Source: Planctomycetota bacterium (GTDB taxonomy: Bacteria; Planctomycetota; Planctomycetia; Pirellulales; Pirellulaceae). From it: 49,391 bases of DNA. Shown here one piece after another: positions 1 through 8,900 of the stretch. How positions within the stretch are numbered: position 1 is the first letter of the stretch; every line of letters starts with the position of its first letter. Under the pieces are notes generated by a model. That model saw only the letters and a program-made list of their open reading frames with translations. It did no database searches and was not told the DNA's origin. A program made the position numbers and the translations under genes. The stretch covers positions 1 to 49,391 of the forward strand of contig QWPJ01000092.1 of NCBI GenBank assembly GCA_003671195.1. The letters run 5' to 3'.

Positions 1-1990
1 CTTCGGCAAGGTCCTTTTGGATCGAGGGGATCAGGGCTTCGAAATAGCTTGGGACGGGAAAGAAGTTGTCTTGGGCCAGCTCCGACAATCGTCGTTCTTG
101 GTTGACCATCTTTTGAAGTTCGGACTGGCATCGATCGAGTTCGTCGTTGACGCCTGTCAGAGAGTAGTCGATGACCTTGAGCGTTTCGCTGGCTCGTTTG
201 CGCTTGCCCTGGATGGCTTGAAAGATTTCGTCGAAGGTCATCACCACTTCGTCGGGGACTTCTTTGGGTGGCTCTTCTCCGGTTTCGAGTGCCCTCTCGC
301 GCAGGATTTCCATGGCGATGGTTGGAATCCCTGTCGACTTGTTGAATTTCAGAGGTTTGCCTGACAATTGACGGATCGATTCTTCATACGGGCCGGCGCT
401 GAAGTTATTGATAATTTTTTCCCAAACGCCGGGCGGGTAGACCAGCTCCTTGGCCTGTCCGATCACGCGTCTTGCTTCCTTGGACATGATGAATAGATCA
501 TCGATATCACCGAGTGTACCTTCGCCAAGGGATTTGGTTTTCCCGGTGTAGCCGCGTTCTTTGATCCGTTCGCGGGAGCCGAGCAAATCGCCGCTTTGGG
601 TAAAGAGCTGATCGAGTCCCTCGGTTTCCTTGGCGACGGATTCCTCGCGCTGCTTGAGGTTCTCGACGGCTTGGTCCATCGCGGGTTTGCGTTTGCGATG
701 GAAGAACCACAGGATTCCGGCGAGCAAGAGCCCGAAGAGGCTCGAGATGGTCGCTATGACCTGTCTTACCATGCGACGGAATTTGGTCTGCTCTTCGATT
801 CGTTTTTTCTCCGCGTCGATCAACTGGTCTGCTTCGCGAAGCATGGGTTCAAAGCCACGCATCTGCTCGATAAGGTCCAAGTCCCCGTTGCGGAATTTCA
901 CATCGGCGAATTCGAGCTCTTTGCGAGCTTTGGTCACGACCCCACTGGCCACCGAATTCGGAGCCCGCACCAGCTCGGCCACCTGGCCTTCGAGCTCCTT
1001 GCGATGCTCTGGGTAACCTCGCACTGCGGCATATCCGTTGAGGTATTGATCGAGCTCGGTTGCCAAGAGACGCAACTGGGGCAGAGTGTTGCTTGCGGTT
1101 TCTAGCTTGGTTTGACTTGCGAGCTCATCGAGGCGAGCTTTCCATTCGGGCAAGGGAGGATTGGCGAGCTGACCGGTCGCTGCGGTGTTGCTTTCGCGAA
1201 AGGCCTTGGCATCTTCCTGGACTTGATCGTAGACCTCGCGCAGGTGCAAGGCGGCTTCGGTCGCGGTTTGAAAGTCTCGTTGTTGTTCGAGCTCTGCGTT
1301 TCGGGCCGTCTCGGTCTCGGCCTGGACAATACGCTCGAGCCTTTGATTGATCGACTTGACGGTGTCTCGAACCGCATCGAGGACCCGGCCCCCGGACCGC
1401 ATGGCCCGCACGGCGGGTTGGTCCAGCTCGCCAAACCAATGGGATTCGCCTAGTCCACGGCGATCCTGAGCCTCGGAACCGAAGTAACTGAATTTGCGGT
1501 TCTTGAGCATCAATACAAAAATCGCGCCGTCGGTCTCGTGCGTCAGCGGGTGGACCAACTCGCCGAACTTGGTCTGATTGCTAAGCCCCATTCCTAGGGC
1601 GACTTCGACCGCATCGATTCCGAACAAGGGACGTCCATCGGCTGCGACGAAGTACTCGCCGTCTGCATTGTCGACCAAAACAACCGTCCAGTGCGGACCG
1701 TTTTGGGCCAACCAAGCCTCGAGCTCGCCGAGCTGACTGGCACTTGCACCGACATTCCCTTTGACATACAGGTGCCGCTCAGGAGACCACGCACTGAGCA
1801 CGTCCTGGATCTTCTGGATCTGGGTGAATCCCTGCTGGGCATAACTCGTCGATGAGGCTCGGTCTTGGGCTTCGACGCGTCGTGTGACATCGGGATCGAA
1901 GGCCAGAAGAACTCCAATCGCTAGGAGCCAAGGAGCGGATCGAGGGGACCTGCAAGGAAGGAGCGTTTTTTTAGGCGACTTCGAAATCAT
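1..1990 (-). CDS. Signal-peptide, single-TM coiled-coil protein, 3' end cut by window edge
   Basis: Translating the minus strand from the ATG at 1990 gives 663 codons with no stop before base 1, so the C-terminus lies outside the window. Residues 1-44 look like a signal peptide: basic start, a hydrophobic stretch (WLLAIGVLLAF), and an EA-Q type cleavage site. Residues about 60-180 form a compact alpha/beta-looking region (WTVVLVD...GEYFVAADGRPLFGI). Residues about 190-405 are Glu/Gln/Arg-rich and probably coiled coil. A membrane segment follows at about 411-433 (VIATISSLFGLLLAGILWFF) with basic residues after it. The rest is charged and probably cytoplasmic. The layout suggests a periplasmic sensor or scaffold tethered to the inner membrane. 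I do not recognise the family and assign no function. It lies 80 bp downstream of the B3/B4 gene on the same strand and could be co-transcribed. The plus-strand reading frames here are shadows. Confidence 0.85.
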   Translation of the reverse strand, partial: MISKSPKKTLLPCRSPRSAPWLLAIGVLLAFDPDVTRRVEAQDRASSTSYAQQGFTQIQKIQDVLSAWSPERHLYVKGNVGASASQLGELEAWLAQNGPHWTVVLVDNADGEYFVAADGRPLFGIDAVEVALGMGLSNQTKFGELVHPLTHETDGAIFVLMLKNRKFSYFGSEAQDRRGLGESHWFGELDQPAVRAMRSGGRVLDAVRDTVKSINQRLERIVQAETETARNAELEQQRDFQTATEAALHLREVYDQVQEDAKAFRESNTAATGQLANPPLPEWKARLDELASQTKLETASNTLPQLRLLATELDQYLNGYAAVRGYPEHRKELEGQVAELVRAPNSVASGVVTKARKELEFADVKFRNGDLDLIEQMRGFEPMLREADQLIDAEKKRIEEQTKFRRMVRQVIATISSLFGLLLAGILWFFHRKRKPAMDQAVENLKQREESVAKETEGLDQLFTQSGDLLGSRERIKERGYTGKTKSLGEGTLGDIDDLFIMSKEARRVIGQAKELVYPPGVWEKIINNFSAGPYEESIRQLSGKPLKFNKSTGIPTIAMEILRERALETGEEPPKEVPDEVVMTFDEIFQAIQGKRKRASETLKVIDYSLTGVNDELDRCQSELQKMVNQERRLSELAQDNFFPVPSYFEALIPSIQKDLAE

Positions 1991-2070
1991 CTTGAACCTG
2001 AAAATGCTGGGACGATTTCCACTCGGGTATTGGCCCGAATTGGAAAGGAAGGAGTCGAAAACAATCGCGG

Positions 2071-2703
2071 CTAGGTTGCGTACTGCTCGATGCTCGTGCG
2101 GAGCAACATGGCCCACTGGTCGAGCCAAAGCGCGTCGACGCTATCTCGCGGAGCATATAAGATACACACGATCCGCGAAACCGTCTTATCAATCTTACCG
2201 GCCATCGAGTCCTTGACGGGAGTGCCTAAGGGTTTTTGCTCATCGGAACCGCCGCATACTACGATCAGGTTTTCCAGGTCTAGCTCCTGGCCGACGGAGT
2301 TAAAAACGTAGCTTTCGCTGGGTTTTCCTAGGCGAATGAGCATCCGGTCCGAAAACGCATCTCGGTCGAGCATCGAAATCGGGATACCGCTTCGGACCGA
2401 AATCGCATTGAGGCAATCGACGGCCGGATGGACTCTGGGAAACTTAGACTCATCCAAGCATCGCGCTAGGTATTCCTGTGCCGGTTTGCTTCGCCCCGAG
2501 GGCTTGAACCCACCCTTGCGCAACAAGGCTCGAACCGCTTCGCGGCGAGCCTCCCAAGCCTCGGTGGCTTTCTCTCGGATCGCCTCTTGGCACTGCTGCT
2601 CGATCCATTGATCGAACTGCGGGGTACTCGGCTGATGGCTCAAGCCGTCGACTTCAAATACTGCGACTTGTAGGTAATCGAGCTGGTTTTCGATCGCGAT
2701 CAC
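2071..2703 (-). CDS. Stand-alone B3/B4 (PheRS beta-like, COG3382-type) domain protein
   Basis: This encodes a 210-residue soluble protein. The segment AVDCLNAISVRSGIPIS followed by DRD...RLGKPSESYVF and a late D-x-x-W motif resembles free-standing B3/B4 domains, related to the B3/B4 part of phenylalanyl-tRNA synthetase beta chain. In the synthetase this region sits near the editing and tRNA-contact surfaces. The function of stand-alone versions is not established, so a role with tRNA or amino acids is inference. I chose the GTG at 2703 because GGAGAG lies five bases upstream (2709-2714). The frame stays open to an ATG at 2838, but those extra 45 codons have no family resemblance and run into intergenic repeat DNA. 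It shares strand with the truncated gene after it and with the membrane-protein gene before it. Confidence 0.72.
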   Translation of the reverse strand: MIAIENQLDYLQVAVFEVDGLSHQPSTPQFDQWIEQQCQEAIREKATEAWEARREAVRALLRKGGFKPSGRSKPAQEYLARCLDESKFPRVHPAVDCLNAISVRSGIPISMLDRDAFSDRMLIRLGKPSESYVFNSVGQELDLENLIVVCGGSDEQKPLGTPVKDSMAGKIDKTVSRIVCILYAPRDSVDALWLDQWAMLLRTSIEQYAT

Positions 2704-2708
2704 TTCAT

Positions 2709-2714
2709 CTCTCC
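2709..2714 (-). promoter_or_regulatory. Shine-Dalgarno GGAGAG that fixes the GTG start at 2703
   Basis: On the minus strand GGAGAG is followed by five bases and then GTG (2703-2701). This is the best ribosome-binding site in the region and argues against the upstream ATG at 2838, which starts inside repeat sequence. Confidence 0.6.
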
Positions 2715-2825
2715 GGCGATTGGGGCAACCAGAGTAGATTAACCGCGATGAAGCAATTCGCCAAGCAATTCGATAGTCAATCGCAAGCGGGATGGGACCG
2801 AGTCTGTTTTTCTGGCTGACGAGAC

Positions 2826-3506
2826 CACAGGATCCCATCGTGCTCGTGCTCGATGGCGTATCTTCGAGTACGAGTACGGAGTACTGCTAACGCGGAGTAC
2901 GAGTACGAAAAGCCAGGGAAAACATCGATTGAAACTCCGAAACATGCGGATATCGCAACTTCAAAGCCGTGGCGGACGGTGCACGAGCACGAAAAACAGC
3001 CAGAACAAAACCATGCGCTGAAGTGGCCGGTCGCTCATTGACTTGGAGGACTTGGCGGACTTGGCGTCTTTGCGGTGAGTTTCTGAGGTGAGTTTCTGCG
3101 GCTTTCCGACGGGCGTGTCGACGCTGAAATTTATGTTCTGGCCTACGCGGCCACAGGATCCCATCGTGCTCGTGCTCAGTCCGCCGTAGCGGACGGTGCT
3201 CGTGCTCGTAATCGAACTCTTCGCGCGCATGGCATCAACGCGACTTGCGTTACGGCCCACAAACCGCCGTTCCCCGACTCGCGGATCATGCTCCCTATCT
3301 TCATTATCCTATCCATTACTAAATTCCCGCCCGAGCAGCGCGTTGACCAGGATGGAATGATACGATCGCTTGATCGATCGAGCACGAGCACGAGCACGAG
3401 CACGAAAAACAGCCAGGAAATGGTACTCGTACTCGATGCCGTATCTTCGAGTACGAGGAAATCCGATGCGATGCGCGAACATCGGACGGACAGGGCGACC
3501 TGTTGG
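2826..3506. repeat. Gene-free repeat block of GTGCTC/GAGCAC and GAGTAC hexamers
   Basis: This 680-bp stretch has no convincing gene. It is a patchwork of short tandem hexamers and recurring phrases. GCTCGTGCTCG occurs at about 2840 and 3165-3207, and GAGCACGAGCACG at about 3379-3403. GAGTACGAGTACG variants occur near 2868 and 2905. The phrase GTATCTTCGAGTACGAG occurs at about 2857 and again at about 3440. ACAGGATCCCATCGTGCTCG occurs at about 2826 and again at about 3152. A phrase beginning AACAGCCAG recurs at about 2996 and 3410. A run of imperfect GACTTGG units (about 3041-3068) and a duplicated TGAGTTTCTG (about 3076-3100) lie between. Open frames here on both strands come from the repeats. 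Confidence 0.8.
3165..3214 (+). repeat. Composite palindromic repeat module, copy 1
   Basis: Two direct CGTGCTCGTGCTC arms flank a small palindrome (GTCCGC-CGTA-GCGGAC), and the unit ends with CGTAATCGA. The same module occurs in the opposite orientation at 5687-5737 and 5911-5961. A partial palindrome arm with GCACGAGCACG is at about 2970-2990. Confidence 0.75.
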
Positions 3507-3971
3507 CTACTCGAGCGACCCGTAGCACAGGTAGAGGGCAAGCATGATTTGGCAGAGGCTAACCCCCATCCCGATGGGATGCCCGAGCCGGGCTCGGCGT
3601 CGGGTGATCCAGAAGATCACCAGGAGAACAATCGCCGTCCCGAACGCTTTGGCAAGCAAAAACAGCGACACGTCTGGGATGCTGTTTTTGGGGATGTGAT
3701 CCAATTGCATGAGCCATCTGCCGATAGGGTTCATTTCGAGTTGCTTGAGACTCTCGGCGTATCGGACCGTCAGGACCATGTCGTAGAAAGAGATCGCCCC
3801 GATGACTCCTAGATAAAAAAACAACAGCGTGTTGGAAACCCCACGGACGATAGTTCCATGCGATGGCAGGGCTCGAAGATGCTCTTGATGTTTTGCTTGG
3901 AGCTTGGGTTGATGCTCAGGGTGCTGCGATGGAAGGTGCGATGAAAGGTACGATTCAAGGGGGTAGTGCAT
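3507..3971 (-). CDS. Small multi-pass membrane protein, unknown function
   Basis: This encodes 154 aa. After a hydrophilic His/Gln-rich N-terminal 45 residues there are three or so hydrophobic segments: NTLLFFYLGVIGAISFYDMVL (about 47-68), LFLLAKAFGTAIVLLVIFWI (about 103-122), and a C-terminal one (VSLCQIMLALYLCYG). Between the first two is a conserved-looking loop with MNPIGRWLM. The pattern resembles small planctomycete and proteobacterial integral membrane proteins of DUF5658 type, but that is a weak impression. The start is supported by GAGGA at 3981-3985, nine bases before the ATG at 3971. The opposite-strand frame over 3288-3812 lacks such features. No functional assignment is possible. 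Confidence 0.68.
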   Translation of the reverse strand: MHYPLESYLSSHLPSQHPEHQPKLQAKHQEHLRALPSHGTIVRGVSNTLLFFYLGVIGAISFYDMVLTVRYAESLKQLEMNPIGRWLMQLDHIPKNSIPDVSLFLLAKAFGTAIVLLVIFWITRRRARLGHPIGMGVSLCQIMLALYLCYGSLE

Positions 3972-4279
3972 GACTCAGAATCCTCGTAGTTGTGATTTGC
4001 TTGCCAGGGCAAGAACGACTTGGGATTCCTAACAATGCGTTTTGCGTGCCAAACAAGAAGCCTTCTGGGAACCTTCGAACAAAATAAAAACAGTGGGAAT
4101 TGCACCCCCCTTGTGGGGCGAACTAGGTTCTGGATTTTCCAGGTGATTTTTTGAGGTCCCATTGAGGTCCCAAACGCATGTTGGGGAGCGATTGGCAGTG
4201 TGCGGGAGATTTAGGCACACTTGCGTTTGAAAGTTGGGCAGGGCCAGAAAAATAGCCGCTGGGCTGGGGCGGCTTAATG
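3972..4279. other. Intergenic region between divergent genes
   Basis: No gene is visible. The region is more AT-rich than its neighbours and presumably holds the divergent promoters of the 3507-3971 membrane-protein gene and the antiporter. An 11-bp perfect tandem repeat (TTGAGGTCCCA twice) lies at 4151-4172. Confidence 0.6.
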
Positions 4280-4306
4280 TTGTTCAAACAACTATTGTTT
4301 GTACAA
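4280..4306. promoter_or_regulatory. Candidate operator: 12-bp inverted repeat before the antiporter start
   Basis: TTGTTCAAACAA, a 3-bp spacer (CTA), then TTGTTTGTACAA form an inverted repeat matching at 11 of 12 positions. It ends eight bases before the ATG at 4315. Its size and symmetry fit the binding site of a dimeric repressor of TetR type. No regulator gene is adjacent. It could also form a hairpin in the mRNA leader. Confidence 0.5.
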
Positions 4307-4314
4307 TAAAACGC

Positions 4315-5574
4315 ATGAATAACCTACAGCTAGCCGTACAATTCTTTCTCCAAATCGCCATCATCCTAGGTTTCTGCCGCATCGTTGGGGTACTTGCCAA
4401 GCGGTTCGGGCAGCCTCAGGTCGTTGCCGAGATGATCGCAGGGGTGCTTCTGGGACCCTCCCTGTTCGGGTTCCTGGCACCTGAATTGCAGCAGTCGCTG
4501 TTTCCATGGGATCCCAAGCAATCGACGCGCGACACTTCGTCGTACTTGTTTCCGGCCTCCCAACTGGGCCTTGCGCTCTACATGTTCATCGTCGGCTTGG
4601 AATTCCGGGTCGACATCGTCCGCAAGCACTTCAAGAGCTCACTGGCCGTATCGAGTGCGGGGATGATTGCTCCTTTCGTACTCGGGGCTGGCCTGGGTTA
4701 TTGGTTTCATTCCTGGGGTGGATTGTTTCCCGAACGGACAACGGCTACCGAAGCGATGCTGTTTCTGGGAGCCTCGATGTGCATTACGGCTTTTCCCATG
4801 CTGGCTCGGATCATCCATTTCAAGGGACTCCATGGGACGTTGATGGGGACCGTTGCGATCGGAGCCGGTGCGATCGACGATGCTGTCGCCTGGTGTTTGT
4901 TGGCCATGGTTTTGGCAAGTTTCGATAGCGATCCGTCGCAAGCCATCCGGAGCATCGGGGGAGGACTGGCGTTTGGGGTGTTCGTGACGATGATCGTACG
5001 TCCAACGCTCGGACGGCTTGAACGGTTCTTTTTGGACTCAGCGGGCAAACTCAGCGAGTCGGGATTGGTCCTGGCCTTGATCCTCATGGCCTTGGGGGCG
5101 TGGTTTACCGATTCGATCCATCTTCACGCTGTTTTCGGCGCGTTTCTCATGGGCACAGCGATCCCGCGAGGGGAAGTCCACTCGGGGGTCGTCGAGAAGA
5201 TCCAGCCGTTGACCGTGGCGTTGCTCTTGCCGTTGTTTTTTACCTATTCAGGCCTTAACACTCGGATAGGCTTGCTCAACGCGTGGTGGCTCCTGGGGGC
5301 CTGCTTGGCGATCCTCATCGCGGCCATCGTGGGCAAGTGGGCAGCATGCACTCTGGCGGCGAGGCTTTCGGGTTTGAGCCTTCGCGATGCGATGGGGATC
5401 GGTGTGCTGATGAATGCGAGGGGACTCATGGAGCTGATCATCATCAACAAGGGGCTCGAACGGGGCATTATCTCGCCTGAGCTTTTCGCGTGCCTTGTCA
5501 TTATGGCCATCGTAACGACCTTGATGGCTTCCCCTCTTTTCGATCGGATGATTGGAAAGAGGGAGGCTGTTTAA
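4315..5574 (+). CDS. CPA2-family cation:proton antiporter
   Basis: This is a 419-aa integral membrane protein with about 12 hydrophobic segments and almost no hydrophilic tail. Its N-terminal GFCRIVG...AKRFGQPQVVAEMIAGVLLGPS is the typical first-helix signature of NapA/KefB-type Na+/H+ exchangers. G-A-I-D188-D189-A-V-A-W is the paired-acid motif of CPA2 antiporters, where the aspartates carry Na+ or H+. MGIGVLMNARGLMELIIINKGL near the C-terminus is also typical. It lacks the C-terminal TrkA-N (nucleotide-binding) domain of KefB/KefC. The expected role is inner-membrane exchange of Na+ or K+ for H+. The start is the ATG at 4315. A TTG in the same frame at 4234 would translate the inverted repeat at 4280-4306 and adds no family sequence. 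No clear Shine-Dalgarno is seen. It converges on giant gene A. Confidence 0.92.
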   Translation: MNNLQLAVQFFLQIAIILGFCRIVGVLAKRFGQPQVVAEMIAGVLLGPSLFGFLAPELQQSLFPWDPKQSTRDTSSYLFPASQLGLALYMFIVGLEFRVDIVRKHFKSSLAVSSAGMIAPFVLGAGLGYWFHSWGGLFPERTTATEAMLFLGASMCITAFPMLARIIHFKGLHGTLMGTVAIGAGAIDDAVAWCLLAMVLASFDSDPSQAIRSIGGGLAFGVFVTMIVRPTLGRLERFFLDSAGKLSESGLVLALILMALGAWFTDSIHLHAVFGAFLMGTAIPRGEVHSGVVEKIQPLTVALLLPLFFTYSGLNTRIGLLNAWWLLGACLAILIAAIVGKWAACTLAARLSGLSLRDAMGIGVLMNARGLMELIIINKGLERGIISPELFACLVIMAIVTTLMASPLFDRMIGKREAV

Positions 5575-5595
5575 CTGGCAAGGAGCGAGCAAATC

Positions 5596-5660
5596 GTGCT
5601 CCGTGCTCGTGCTCGTGCTCCTGCTCGTAATCGTGCTCGTAATCGTGCTCGTAATCGAGG
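5596..5660. repeat. Hexamer tract CGTGCTCGTGCTC / CTCGTAATCG
   Basis: Tandem GTGCTC units pass into three CTCGTAATCG units just past the antiporter stop. The opening phrase CGTGCTCCGTGCTCGTGCTC recurs exactly next to the intron remnant at about 45536-45558, 40 kb away, so this is a dispersed family. Confidence 0.8.
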
Positions 5661-5686
5661 CAATTCGAGCGAGTTCTATTCATCTT

Positions 5687-5737
5687 TCGATTACGAGCAC
5701 GAGCACCGTCCGCCACGGCGGACTGAGCACGAGCACG
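5687..5737 (-). repeat. Composite palindromic repeat module, copy 2
   Basis: Same module as at 3165-3214 but inverted. GATTACGAGCACGAGCACC is followed by GTCCGCC-AC-GGCGGAC and then GAGCACGAGCACG. It lies between converging genes, so its hairpin could act at transcript ends, but no T-run follows. Confidence 0.75.
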
Positions 5738-5770
5738 ACGAAGAGCATGGACAAAATCATGCACCGAATT

Positions 5771-5869
5771 CTACATCCAAGTGCCTTTGAGGAATTCCTC
5801 ATCGATGTCCGCCGATGGCTCCTTATCCGATTGGCGATCGGCGAGGCTCGCCCAGAATTCCAACGACTC
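5771..5869 (-). pseudogene. Ghost copy of the last 32 codons and stop of giant gene A
   Basis: Read leftward, this stretch encodes the same 32 C-terminal residues as giant protein A (ending EEFLKGTWM, then TAG). It has no start and no upstream continuation. Compared with the true gene end (5995-6093) there are four base differences, and all four fall at third codon positions and are synonymous. It is either a trace of a former third tandem giant gene lost by recombination, or a local duplication of the gene end. The synonymous pattern slightly favours coding history in both copies, but four differences are few. Confidence 0.85.
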
Positions 5870-5910
5870 GTAATCGAATCGAGGCAATTCGAGCGAGTGC
5901 TATTCATCTT

Positions 5911-5961
5911 TCGATTACGAGCACGAGCACCGTCCGCCACGGCGGACTGAGCACGAGCACG
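5911..5961 (-). repeat. Composite palindromic repeat module, copy 3
   Basis: This is the second copy within the 224-bp duplication, identical in layout to 5687-5737. It starts 34 bp beyond the stop codon of giant gene A, in the place expected for a transcript end. Confidence 0.75.
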
Positions 5962-5994
5962 ACGAAGAGCCAGAACGAAATCATGCACCGAATT

Positions 5995-8900
5995 CTACAT
6001 CCAGGTGCCTTTGAGGAATTCCTCATCGATGTCCGCCGACGGCTCCTTATCGGATTGGCGATCGGCAAGGCTCGCCCAGAATTCCAACGACTCATCTTCC
6101 TGACTTTCGATCGGGAAGATCGCCGGGCCGTAGAAGTCCGGTTCACGGGTCATGGCTGCCCAAGCGTTTGCTTGGTTCCCGGCGGTATTGAACAAGACCG
6201 CTTGTTCGACCACACGAGGTTCTGGGGCAGCAAGGAGTCCGATCGCCAAACGGCTCGTGGATTTCAAGGCTTCGTCTGGACCTTCGCCTGATCCGCTGTT
6301 GCCCGAGGAGTTGATGAAGTCGATCAGGCTGAGCACGTCGGTCGCATCGATGAAACCATTTCCGTTGACGTCGTAGAACGGTGGCGGAGGTGGAAGTTGC
6401 TCGACGGGAATCGATGCACCTTGGGAGTTCAGCAGGTTGATCACCAACAACACATCGATCGGGGATACGAACGAATCGTTGTTGACGTCGAACCTGTTGG
6501 TGGGATTCTGATAGAGCGACGCTACGACTTGGACCGTTACGTTGGCGATGTTGCTCGAGAGCCCATCGTTGTCCGAGACGGCATAAGCGAAGGTGGCGGT
6601 CCCTGTGAATCCAGCTTGTGGGATAAACAGGATTCGTCCATCGCTCTGCGCCACAGCGGTACCGAAGTTCGGAGGTGTGACGATGTTGACCGTGCTGCGG
6701 TTGATCGTGCCATCGGTATCGAAATCGTTGGCGAGAACATCGATAACGATCTGGGTATCGCGCTTGGTGATCGCAGAATCCGCGATGGCCACCGGAGCGG
6801 TGTTGACGTTCACGGTGACGGTCGCTTCTTGGGAGTACTTCCCAAGCGAATCGCGAACGCGGTAGGTGAAGGTGTCTTGTCCGCGGAAACCGGTATTGGG
6901 GGTATAGCGGATGGTCCCTGAGGACGTCGGGGCGACGGTTCCGTTGACGGGAAGTCGTCCGATTTCGATCGATCCGATATCCAATGGCGTATCGACATCG
7001 GTGTCGTTTGCCAGGACAGGGAGGAGTTCCGAGACGTTGAATGGCACGGTGAACGTGTCATTGTTGGCCACGGGCGCGTCATTGATACCGGCGACAGTGA
7101 TCGAGACGGTCGCGACGTTGCTGAGCAACCCCGCAGCATCTCGTGCACGGTAAGTGAACGTGTCGACAAGGCTTTGGCCGTCGACCATCGCACGCAGAAC
7201 CGCCGAGACCGTCGGATTGTAGATGACCGAACCGTCGTTGCGAACCGTCACCGCGGCTCCGAATTGCGAGCTGGCTTGGAACGACGCAATGCTCAAAGTA
7301 TCGTTCGGAAGGTCTGGATCGGTATCGTTTGCAAGGACACCTGGAGCCGTCACATTGAGGATGGTTTGCTCGTTGGTGCTGTAGCTGTTATCCAGGGCGA
7401 TCGGTGCATCGTTGATCGGATTGATCGTTATCGAGAACGTCTTGGCTTGCGAACGATTGATGTTCGGCAGAGTGCTAGGTCCGTTGTCCGTGGCGATCAC
7501 CGAAACGATTGCAACACCCGATGCGTTCGGAGCCGGGGTAAATCGCAGCACACCGTTGGCATCGATCGTCGGTTGCGAGGTAAACAGAGCCGGACGGTCG
7601 GCGGTTGCCGAGATCGTGACGGTTTGGTTCGCCTCGTCGAGGGCCGTCGGCGGGTTGCTGTTCATTCCTTCGGCCGGAACGATATCGGCAAGGATGATGC
7701 CGGTAAAGGCACCGGAGTCTTCGTCGACGGTAAGGTTCCTGGTGGTGTTGAATCCTGGTGGATCGTTGACCGGTGTGACCGTCAGGGTGAAGGTAGCCGC
7801 TTGGGAGCGGTTGTTGTTCGGCGGAGGAGCCGATGGACCACTATCGACGGCGACAACCACGATGCTCACCGCACCGTTGGCATCTTTGGCCAAGGTGAAG
7901 CTCAGTTGACCGGCCGCGTCGACTGCCGGACGGACTGCGAACATCGCATCGTTGCTGGTCGTGACTTCGAAGGAAACGCTCTGGGCGTTCGGGCCGGTGT
8001 TTTCATCGGTCGCTGCCGGTGGGCCTGCCAAGATGTTTGTGGCCCAAGGAGCCAAGTACGCAGCGGAATCCTCGAGGACCGTCAGGCTGCCACCTGCGGT
8101 GAACTGCGGCGGATCGTTGATCGCTCCGACGCTCATGGTGATCGTCCCAGTGGCGCTTTGCTGACCAGGCTTGTAAGTCGCATCGTCGGTAACGACGTAG
8201 CGGATAAAGTCTTGGCCGACGAAGTTCAATGGTGGAATGTAATCGAATCGAACGATGCGACCGTTGCTAAAGACCGGCAGGACAACACCACCTCTGGAGG
8301 TAAGTTGTTCGATATTGGTCATACGAATGGTTTGGCCTTCGGCGACCTCATCGGCAGGACCAGGCAAATCGTTCGCTAGAACATCTGCGGTTTGGACCGT
8401 GACTCGGGTGTCTTCGGGGGTGGTTGTCAGGTAACCGGCCGAGATCGGCGGATCGTTTACAGGAACGATGTTGATCGTGAAAACACTTTGGACCGAGACA
8501 TTGGTGTTCGGCGGCGGAGCCGTCGGGCCGTTGTCCCTCAAGGTCACCCGAACTTGGGTGTTCTTGCCTGAGTTGCTGTTGATGTCCTTGGCCGTTTGAT
8601 AGACCAGCGTACCATCGACACCAATGGTGGGTTGCACCACAAACGCAGTGGGGTCCAACGCGACGACTTCGAAAGTCAGCTCTTGATTGGATTCATCGGC
8701 TGCGGTGATTGGACCTGGGCGGATGCCGGTTGCAAAACCAGGAACCGATACGACACCTTGGTCTTCGTCGGCCGTCGTCGAAGTCGGAATCGTGAATTCC
8801 GGAGCGTCATTGACTGGTCGAACGATGATCGAGAACGTCGCATTCGGGCCGATGTTGTCGTTGGGGAACGGACCTGTGCGACCGTTGTCGACCAAGTTGA

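Larger units (their letters stand above)
5653..6093. repeat. Tandem duplication, period 224 bp, spanning the 3' end of giant gene A
   Basis: Bases 5653-5869 and 5877-6093 are the same sequence shifted by 224 bp, with about ten mismatches by eye. Each copy holds a GAGGCAATTCGAGCGAG phrase, the palindromic hexamer module, a short spacer and the last 32 codons plus stop of the giant gene read leftward. Most non-coding mismatches lie at about 5747-5755 versus 5971-5979. Confidence 0.92.

Noticed and set aside
596..1105. Plus-strand open frame of 169 codons
   Set aside because: It is antisense to the continuous 663-codon minus-strand gene, which has a signal peptide and TM segment.
5911..5961. 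Firm call of a rho-independent terminator for the palindromic module
   Set aside because: The stem is only 6-7 bp with a tiny loop and no T-run follows. Its position is suggestive but not sufficient.
5596..5994. Coding of Arg/Ala or His/Glu repeat peptides in the hexamer tracts
   Set aside because: Open frames occur on both strands in several frames, simply because the hexamers lack stop codons. No start or ribosome-binding site supports them.
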